Origin: Fibrobacter sp.
Lineage (GTDB): Bacteria > Fibrobacterota > Fibrobacteria > Fibrobacterales > Fibrobacteraceae
Reading direction: 5' to 3'
Length of the DNA: 5,132 nucleotides
Assembly (NCBI GenBank): GCA_021443065.1
Contig: JABUUR010000234.1
Coordinates: forward strand, 1-5,132
A program made the position numbers and the translations under genes. The notes below the pieces were generated by a model. It saw only the letters and a list, made by a program, of their open reading frames with translations, had not been told where the DNA came from and searched no databases. Positions 1 through 3,846 of this stretch are shown one piece after another (the stretch's first letter is position 1; the number at the start of each line of letters is the position of its first letter).

Positions 1-2
1 CA

Positions 3-1466
3 CTCCCCATGTATCTGGGTAATTTCCCCAAGGGTTCGCGCATCAGGGTTTACGCCCGCGCAAACAACCTGGACAACGCCCAGATTCGAATCAAGAGCGA
101 AAAGGGCGACTCCCTTAGGGCGGTCACGGCTATTCCCAAAAAGGCAAACAGTAGCGATTCCATTTACGCCTATTACTTCGCCCCCGATTTGGGGAAAGAC
201 TCCTCCAAGGTTTTCAGGGACTCCAACGAATTTATCGTTTTCAACGACGGCCACTACTATCTTGAACTTTCCGGCGATTTCCAGGACGAATCCACCTTGC
301 GTTTAAAGACCGTGGTAGACACGTCCTACTACAACTACACCGGTGATAAAAAATCCGTAACCATGAAGATGACCGACACCATTCGAGGCGTTATCGAAAT
401 CAACGACACCCTGGATGTCATCACCGTTGAATTTTCCGCCAGCGAAGGTTACAGCGTGAACTTGACATCCACAGGCAAGAACATTACCAAGATCCTGTTG
501 AAAGAAGGCAAGGAAACTCTCGGCACCTTCGAAAGTTCCATTGACACCATGCTTGTCCCAAACGATTCTGTGGAATGGTCCCTGGACTTGACCACCGAAG
601 GTTCTTCGTTCTTCTACTTGACGGGCCCCTACGCTTTCTTCGAAGTCAACTCCAAGGCCAGGGCGTTGGAACAGGGCGAATACTTTGCAAAGCCGGACTC
701 CATCAAGATGCCTGGCGAATACCTGGTCAGCACCCGTCCCAAGGACGATCCGGAAAAATCAATTTACAAGTACAACCTCCGTCAAGAACAGTACGTTTGG
801 CTGGGTGATTTCAAGAAGGGCGACTCCATCCGCGTCGAGCACAAGATTTCCAACTACTCCGACGACAACCAGGTTAGCCCCGTCACCATCGAGATCATGG
901 ACAAGAACCAGAAGGTACATGCCACCGTCAGTTCCGTTTACGGCGGAGGCCTGTCCGTTACAAAGGACATGCCCGAAGGACCCTACTACCTGCATTACCT
1001 GCGTTTGAACTCCAGCCCCCTGGACCAGGTGTCCGACGCCATGCGCTATGTATTGCAACTCCACACCTTGCTGCAGCAGATCGGTTCTGTAGAAGAGATG
1101 GAATTCTACAACCACGAAACAGAGAGCACCGTAAAGGTCATGTCCCAAAGCCCAGGGGACACCCTTCGTTTCAGCCGCCTGAATTCCATGTTCTCCATGG
1201 AGGCGAACAAGGAAAAGGGCTGGGAAGACGTGGGCTACGGCGTACGCTGGTACGTGCCCTGCGACGACTTGAACTTCATCAACGCCAACTACAAGGTTTC
1301 TTCTTGCAGCAGCATTGGAACTGAGCAGTTGATTTCTGCAAACTACCTGATAGTCAAGGACGGTGCTGTGGGCGAAACCGCAAGCCTGATTGCCGAAAGC
1401 ATCGCAGACCCCTCCATGCGGGACACCCTCAGCATCTTGGTCATTGCAAAATCTACGGAAGAATAA
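3..1466 (+). CDS. Hypothetical multi-module beta-rich protein, probably secreted (5' end outside window)
   Basis: I do not recognise a named family. The frame is open to the left edge, and the first Met (base 9) has no ribosome binding site in the few bases before it, so the real start is probably upstream and any signal peptide is not visible. Residues below are counted from that Met. Residues 2-105 and 262-352 look like copies of one module: YLGNFPKGSRIRV aligns with VWLGDFKKGDSIRV, and each module later has a GxYYL strand (GHYYLEL, GPYYLHY). Residues 130-213 may be a third, weaker copy ending GPYAFFEV. This pattern resembles bacterial pre-peptidase C-terminal (PPC)-like or other jelly-roll modules of exported proteins. 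Residues 380-480 look like an Ig-like (BIG/PKD-type) domain with two cysteines (C418, C433) that could form a disulfide. No catalytic motif and no transmembrane helix are seen. An extracytoplasmic structural or binding role is inference. The gene ends TAA, 3 bases before the convergent antitoxin stop codon. Confidence 0.75.
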   Translation, partial: LPMYLGNFPKGSRIRVYARANNLDNAQIRIKSEKGDSLRAVTAIPKKANSSDSIYAYYFAPDLGKDSSKVFRDSNEFIVFNDGHYYLELSGDFQDESTLRLKTVVDTSYYNYTGDKKSVTMKMTDTIRGVIEINDTLDVITVEFSASEGYSVNLTSTGKNITKILLKEGKETLGTFESSIDTMLVPNDSVEWSLDLTTEGSSFFYLTGPYAFFEVNSKARALEQGEYFAKPDSIKMPGEYLVSTRPKDDPEKSIYKYNLRQEQYVWLGDFKKGDSIRVEHKISNYSDDNQVSPVTIEIMDKNQKVHATVSSVYGGGLSVTKDMPEGPYYLHYLRLNSSPLDQVSDAMRYVLQLHTLLQQIGSVEEMEFYNHETESTVKVMSQSPGDTLRFSRLNSMFSMEANKEKGWEDVGYGVRWYVPCDDLNFINANYKVSSCSSIGTEQLISANYLIVKDGAVGETASLIAESIADPSMRDTLSILVIAKSTEE

Positions 1467-1471
1467 TTATT
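1462..1471. repeat. Perfect 10-base palindrome carrying both convergent stop codons
   Basis: AATAATTATT equals its own reverse complement. It contains the TAA of the left gene (1464-1466) and two bases of the TAA of the minus-strand antitoxin (complement of 1470-1472). It may simply result from two TAA codons facing each other across 3 bases. The all-AT sequence would form a weak structure only. Confidence 0.6.
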
Positions 1472-1670
1472 AAACATCCCAAATCTGGTTGGGAAGTTTT
1501 CCAATATCGCGAAAGTCCAGTTTGCCTGCAGTAGGTGCAGAAACACTTACCAGGCGGGCCAAGGGCTTACCGGCACGTTCAATAACGATTTCTTCGTCTT
1601 TCAAGGCGACCTGGTTCAACAGGTTGCCAAAATTTTGACGAACTTCCATTGCAGAGACAACTTTTGCCAT
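1470..1670 (-). CDS. Phd/YefM-family type II antitoxin, 66 aa, no adjacent toxin
   Basis: The protein starts MAKVVSAMEVRQNFGNLLNQ and continues with an EEIVIERAGKPLARLV stretch (residues 26-41). This is the Phd/YefM pattern: a short beta strand, an 'aRqnfgxLLnqV' helix, then a strand pair around the conserved GKPLARL. In this family the N-terminal half dimerises and binds operator DNA, while the flexible C-terminal tail (here about residues 45-66) wraps the toxin. ATG at 1670 is preferred. A TTG three codons upstream (1679) is in frame but adds only MCT before the conserved start. No Shine-Dalgarno sequence precedes either start. The length is shorter than typical Phd/YefM proteins (about 75-90 aa), mainly in the toxin-binding tail. 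The usual toxin position, just downstream on the same strand, is occupied by the convergent gene ending at 1466. It is therefore an orphan antitoxin, or one that acts as a regulator. Confidence 0.85.
   Translation of the reverse strand: MAKVVSAMEVRQNFGNLLNQVALKDEEIVIERAGKPLARLVSVSAPTAGKLDFRDIGKLPNQIWDV
1472..1500 (+). terminator. Candidate intrinsic terminator of the left-hand gene
   Basis: Starting 5 bases after the plus-strand stop codon, AAACATCCCAA (1472-1482) can pair with TTGGGAAGTTT (1489-1499). There is one A/A mismatch and a 6-base loop ATCTGG. The strongest part is a TCCCAA/TTGGGA stem, and the 3' arm ends in a short T run (1497-1500). The element lies inside the last codons of the minus-strand antitoxin, so that coding sequence would double as a terminator. 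The T run is short and partly paired, so confidence is modest. Confidence 0.4.
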
Positions 1671-1693
1671 AGTACACAAAAAATAGTTATATT
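1664..1693 (+). promoter_or_regulatory. Candidate xseA promoter (TTGCCA - 18 nt - TATATT)
   Basis: TTGCCA at 1664-1669 and TATATT at 1688-1693 are separated by 18 bases, a reasonable sigma-70-type arrangement. The expected start of transcription, about 6-7 bases after the -10, falls on or next to the GTG start codon at 1700, giving a leaderless or nearly leaderless mRNA. The -35 hexamer overlaps the antitoxin ATG (complement of 1668-1670), and the -10 overlaps the proposed minus-strand -10 at 1686-1691. Confidence 0.4.
1686..1691 (-). promoter_or_regulatory. Candidate -10 element of the antitoxin gene
   Basis: The minus strand reads TATAAC here, followed 15 bases later by the antitoxin ATG. 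Transcription would begin near 1679-1680 and leave a leader of only about 9-10 bases, which fits the lack of a Shine-Dalgarno sequence. A -35 element would fall inside the first codons of xseA. Only weak matches such as TTTCAC (complement of 1707-1712) are present, at a short 15-base spacing. Confidence 0.35.
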
Positions 1694-1699
1694 CTCACC

Positions 1700-2998
1700 G
1701 TGGAAAGTGAAATAAAATCCTATACAGTCACCCAATACATGACTTCCCTTAAGCGAAAAGTGGAAGAAACTCCCGCCGTATGGGTTCGCGGGGTCATTAC
1801 CCAACTTTCCATCAAGCCAAACATTGTCTATTTGACTATCGCAGACTTTGAAGAGGGGAACGTAAAGCCCATTTCCGTGATAAGCCTTTCCTGTTTTGCA
1901 GGCCGTTTCGCCGCCATCCAGGCAAAGATAGCCTCCTGCGGAAAGCCCTTCGAACTCAAGGACCAGCTGAAGGTCAGTTTTTTGATCAAGGCCGAAGTGT
2001 ACGTGCCCTACGGAAAATTGCAGGCACAGATTCTGGACATAGACCCGGTGTACACCATAGGCGAACTTGCCATGACCCGCATGGAAATTTTACGCAAGCT
2101 CCATGTGGAGGGCCTCATCGACAAGAACAAGTCCCTGGAACTTGCCCCCGCCCCCCTGCGAATAGGCTTAATCACCGGCCAGGGGACAGCTGCCTTCAAG
2201 GATTTTACAACAAAGCTTTCGGAGTCCCCCTTCGCTTTCAAGGTCATGACGGTCTACGCCAAAATGCAGGGGGCAGAAACGGAATCCACAGTTCTTGCGG
2301 CACTGGAAAAGCTCTCTGCGGTAGACTCCATCGATGTGGTCTGCATTGTCCGCGGAGGCGGATCCAAGACGGACTTGAACTTCTTTGACAGCGAGGCCTT
2401 GTGCCGTGCAGTCGCCAACTTCCCAGTACCGGTGTTTACCGGCATTGGGCATGAAATCGACAAGAGCCTCCTTGACGAAGTCGCCTACATGAGTTGCATC
2501 ACCCCGACGGACACGGCCAAGCGCCTGGTAGACCGGGTCGCCGACAGCTGGAACCAGATGCAAAATCTTGCCCAAGGCATCGCCTCCGGAGCCAAGGACA
2601 CCCTGGTTAAAGAAAACCAGTTTTTGACAAGCTATGGGGCAAGCCTTCAGCAAAAAGTTTCCAGGCGGATACAAGACGAGAAAATGAAATTGGCCCTTTC
2701 CGGAAACAACATGAAACGTTCGTTGCAATTCATTATTCGCGACGAAAAGGCCCGCATGGAACGTAATATCGAAGGCCTTAGGCAGGGTTCTCGAAAAATC
2801 CTGGACCTTGCAAAATCAAACTTTAATTTATCCGAAACGAAAGTCAAGGCAGTGGACCCTGCGACCATCCTTGCCAAGGGCTATTCCCTGACATTGAACG
2901 CCGAAGGCAAGTTCATCCGCAACGCTTGTGACGTAAAAAGCGGTGACACATTGACCACCCGCTTTAAAGACGGCACCGTCACCTCCGTGGTGCAATAG
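1700..2998 (+). CDS. xseA: Exodeoxyribonuclease VII large subunit
   Basis: Exonuclease VII degrades single-stranded DNA from both ends into oligonucleotides in the cytoplasm and takes part in repair and recombination. XseA is its catalytic subunit. The 432-residue length is normal. Residues 7-115 form the N-terminal OB-fold (YTVTQYMTSLKRKVEE, then VWVRGVI). The catalytic domain follows with PLRIGLITGQGTAAFKD (152-168), IVRGGGSKTDLNFFDSEAL (216-234), PVFTGIGHEIDKSLLDEVA (244-262) and a TPTDTAKRLV segment (268-277). Residues 280-385 are a charged, likely coiled-coil helical stretch, as expected. The C-terminus has the family LAKGYSLTLNAEGK and GDTLTTRFKDG signatures (391-425). Departures from common consensus include TGQGTAA for TSxxGAA and FD for FN after RGGGS, but GHE and D are kept. 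The GTG at 1700 is chosen because the next Met (residue 14) would cut into the OB-fold. No Shine-Dalgarno sequence precedes it. The small-subunit gene xseB does not follow. Confidence 0.95.
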   Translation: MESEIKSYTVTQYMTSLKRKVEETPAVWVRGVITQLSIKPNIVYLTIADFEEGNVKPISVISLSCFAGRFAAIQAKIASCGKPFELKDQLKVSFLIKAEVYVPYGKLQAQILDIDPVYTIGELAMTRMEILRKLHVEGLIDKNKSLELAPAPLRIGLITGQGTAAFKDFTTKLSESPFAFKVMTVYAKMQGAETESTVLAALEKLSAVDSIDVVCIVRGGGSKTDLNFFDSEALCRAVANFPVPVFTGIGHEIDKSLLDEVAYMSCITPTDTAKRLVDRVADSWNQMQNLAQGIASGAKDTLVKENQFLTSYGASLQQKVSRRIQDEKMKLALSGNNMKRSLQFIIRDEKARMERNIEGLRQGSRKILDLAKSNFNLSETKVKAVDPATILAKGYSLTLNAEGKFIRNACDVKSGDTLTTRFKDGTVTSVVQ

Positions 2999-3027
2999 TT
3001 TTCAATAAACCCGACACACCATATAAC

Positions 3028-3060
3028 GGTTCAAATGCAACTGTCCGTGGATTTTGAATC
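3028..3060 (+). other. Weak hairpin downstream of xseA
   Basis: GGTTCAAA (3028-3035) can pair with TTTGAATC (3053-3060), including one G-U pair, around a 17-base loop. It lies 30 bases after the xseA stop codon and is followed by GAGTA, not a T run. It could help end the xseA transcript, but it is not a typical intrinsic terminator. Confidence 0.2.
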
Positions 3061-3102
3061 GAGTACAGACGAATTTTGCAGTCCTTCTGACGCTAAACCG
3101 GG

Positions 3103-3143
3103 CTGTCACCCTGGAGTGCCTTTGGCACGATAGGGTCCAACAG
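3103..3143. repeat. 41-base imperfect inverted repeat between convergent genes; possible dispersed repeat and terminator
   Basis: The arms nest as CTGT (3103-3106), ACCCT (3108-3112) and GTGCC (3116-3120), a TTT loop, then GGCAC (3124-3128), AGGGT (3132-3136) and ACAG (3140-3143). Small internal loops (GGA/GAT and C/CCA) separate them. The repeat ends one base before the minus-strand gene's stop codon (complement of 3145-3147) and lies about 100 bases beyond the xseA stop, so it could act as a two-way terminator or mRNA 3' stabiliser, though no T run follows on either strand. Its shape and CTGTCACCCTGGAG...AGGGTCCAACAG wording resemble the TGTCATCCTGAG...AGGATC intergenic palindromes that recur in many bacterial genomes. 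Membership in such a family is inference from memory. Confidence 0.7.
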
Positions 3144-3144
3144 A

Positions 3145-3558
3145 TCAGTACCGCGGCAAATCGTCAATTTTTTCGAATTTTTTTGTAGCAGGATCCAGTT
3201 TAAAATAGCGAACAGCATCACCCAAGGAAAGCATGACATAGTTCGGCGTAAGAACCTGCAGGTACTTGTTCAGCTGTTGTTGCAGTACTGGCCACTTGTA
3301 TTCCCCAGGAGCCTTGCATTCCACCAAAAGCCAGGGTTTGTCGATGGAAGCTCCCCCACGAAAATTATGGACCAAAATGTCTACGCGATCGACGTTCCTG
3401 GGGTCTATGGCAGAAAGTGCGAACTCTACCGCAATCAGATGTTCCGGAACCTTCACCTGCTCCAGCAAATAGCGCACCGTCGCCTGACGGACCTGTTCCT
3501 CGGGAGTGGCAGGAACATCTTTCTTGCGGATAGGGTCGTATAAAGTTTCTGAAGCCAT
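3145..3558 (-). CDS. Stand-alone type I restriction HsdR N-terminal-like (HSDR_N_2) protein, 137 aa
   Basis: The protein begins MASETLYDPIRKKDVPATPE and continues EQVRQATVRYLLEQVKVPEH. This is the start pattern of the HSDR_N_2 family (type I restriction enzyme R protein N-terminal domain, a PD-(D/E)XK nuclease fold). Putative active-site residues in order are E45 (AVEFAL), D60 (DRVDILV), E80-x-K82 (LLVECKAP) and the following helix glutamines at QQQLNKYLQ (93-101). No helicase, translocase or specificity-subunit gene lies beside it, so it is not a complete restriction system. Small one-domain proteins of this type are common in Bacteroidota- and Fibrobacter-like genomes, and their role is not established. 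ATG at 3558 is chosen because the family homology begins there. The frame extends to a Met codon at 3657, but those 33 extra residues look random. No Shine-Dalgarno sequence is visible. The gene converges with xseA, and the inverted repeat at 3103-3143 follows its stop codon directly. Confidence 0.85.
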   Translation of the reverse strand: MASETLYDPIRKKDVPATPEEQVRQATVRYLLEQVKVPEHLIAVEFALSAIDPRNVDRVDILVHNFRGGASIDKPWLLVECKAPGEYKWPVLQQQLNKYLQVLTPNYVMLSLGDAVRYFKLDPATKKFEKIDDLPRY

Positions 3559-3769
3559 AGGGTAAAGGTAGTAAATTGAAAAAAGGCAATCAACATCAGA
3601 AACCCATTTCACGAATTTTCTTATATTCAGGACTTTCCAAGGGTAAAACAGCAGCATCTAAACGACTATATTACACAAGAAGAATACAATTGCAAAATAA
3701 AACCTTGGACATGCGAAATATAAGACAAATTCATTCCAAAGCCATTTTTAGCCCCAACAACTCTATACC
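3559..3769. other. AT-rich intergenic stretch without a supported gene
   Basis: This stretch separates the divergent HsdR-N-like and aminotransferase genes. Short open frames exist on the plus strand (the longest from a TTG at 3576 to 3812, with an internal ATG at 3711). None has a ribosome binding site, a recognisable domain or the GC-rich third codon positions of the flanking genes. Apart from the possible minus-strand promoter at 3620-3647, I see no RNA gene, riboswitch or repeat in it. Confidence 0.5.
3620..3647 (-). promoter_or_regulatory. Candidate promoter of the HsdR-N-like gene
   Basis: Reading the minus strand, TTTACC (complement of 3642-3647) and TATAAG (complement of 3620-3625) are separated by 16 bases. 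Transcription would start near 3613 and give a leader of about 55 bases before the ATG at 3558. The match is moderate, and such sequences are frequent in this AT-rich spacer. Confidence 0.25.
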
Positions 3770-3787
3770 TTGTACTAAACCGTACAA
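3770..3787. promoter_or_regulatory. Inverted repeat TTGTAC-N6-GTACAA, candidate operator at the -35 region
   Basis: Perfect 6-base arms (3770-3775 and 3782-3787) surround the spacer TAAACC. The repeat covers where the -35 contact of the aminotransferase promoter should be and shares its last three bases with the next inverted repeat. A dyad of this size is typical of binding sites for dimeric regulators. The regulator is unknown. Confidence 0.45.
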
Positions 3788-3803
3788 TAATATACTATTA
3801 TTG
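3785..3803. promoter_or_regulatory. 19-base inverted repeat centred on the -10 element of the aminotransferase
   Basis: CAATAATATACTATTATTG has perfect 8-base arms around TAC. Within it TATACT (3791-3796) is a one-mismatch match to the TATAAT consensus, and transcription would begin near 3803, giving a leader of about 44 bases. The -35 is poor: TTGTAC at 3770 is only 15 bases upstream, or CTTGTA at 3769 is 16 bases upstream. A regulator bound to this dyad would block RNA polymerase directly. The arms are all AT except the outer C and G, so a functional mRNA hairpin is less likely than a DNA site. Confidence 0.5.
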
Positions 3804-3834
3804 CTCTCATAAGAATTGATTAGTATTTAACTCC

Positions 3835-3840
3835 AAGGAG
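3835..3840 (+). promoter_or_regulatory. Strong Shine-Dalgarno sequence of the aminotransferase
   Basis: AAGGAG lies 6 bases before the ATG at 3847 and fixes that start. It is the only good Shine-Dalgarno site among the visible starts in this window. CTCC immediately upstream (3831-3834) is complementary to its GGAG, so ACTC/GAGT (3830-3833 with 3838-3841) could form a small hairpin over the site. Confidence 0.85.
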
Positions 3841-3846
3841 TATAAA

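Noticed and set aside
759..1148. 129-residue minus-strand open frame within the left gene
   Set aside because: It is antisense to a continuous frame with repeated modules, shows no motif of its own, and has a composition typical of a shadow.
2168..2728. 186-residue minus-strand open frame inside xseA
   Set aside because: It is antisense to clear XseA catalytic motifs, matches no recognisable family and has no ribosome binding site, so it is a shadow frame.
1470..3558. A new defence island made of antitoxin, XseA and HsdR-N-like nuclease
   Set aside because: The three genes alternate in strand with separate promoters, xseA is a housekeeping repair gene, and no effector, sensor or mobility gene is present. 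The sequence alone does not support a joint system.
3559..3657. 33-residue N-terminal extension of the HsdR-N-like protein
   Set aside because: The extension is non-homologous in appearance and lacks a ribosome binding site. Family similarity begins at the Met at 3558.
3576..3812. 78-residue plus-strand open frame in the AT-rich spacer
   Set aside because: It starts at TTG without a ribosome binding site, has no domain, and runs through the aminotransferase promoter dyads. Low-complexity AT-rich sequence explains it.
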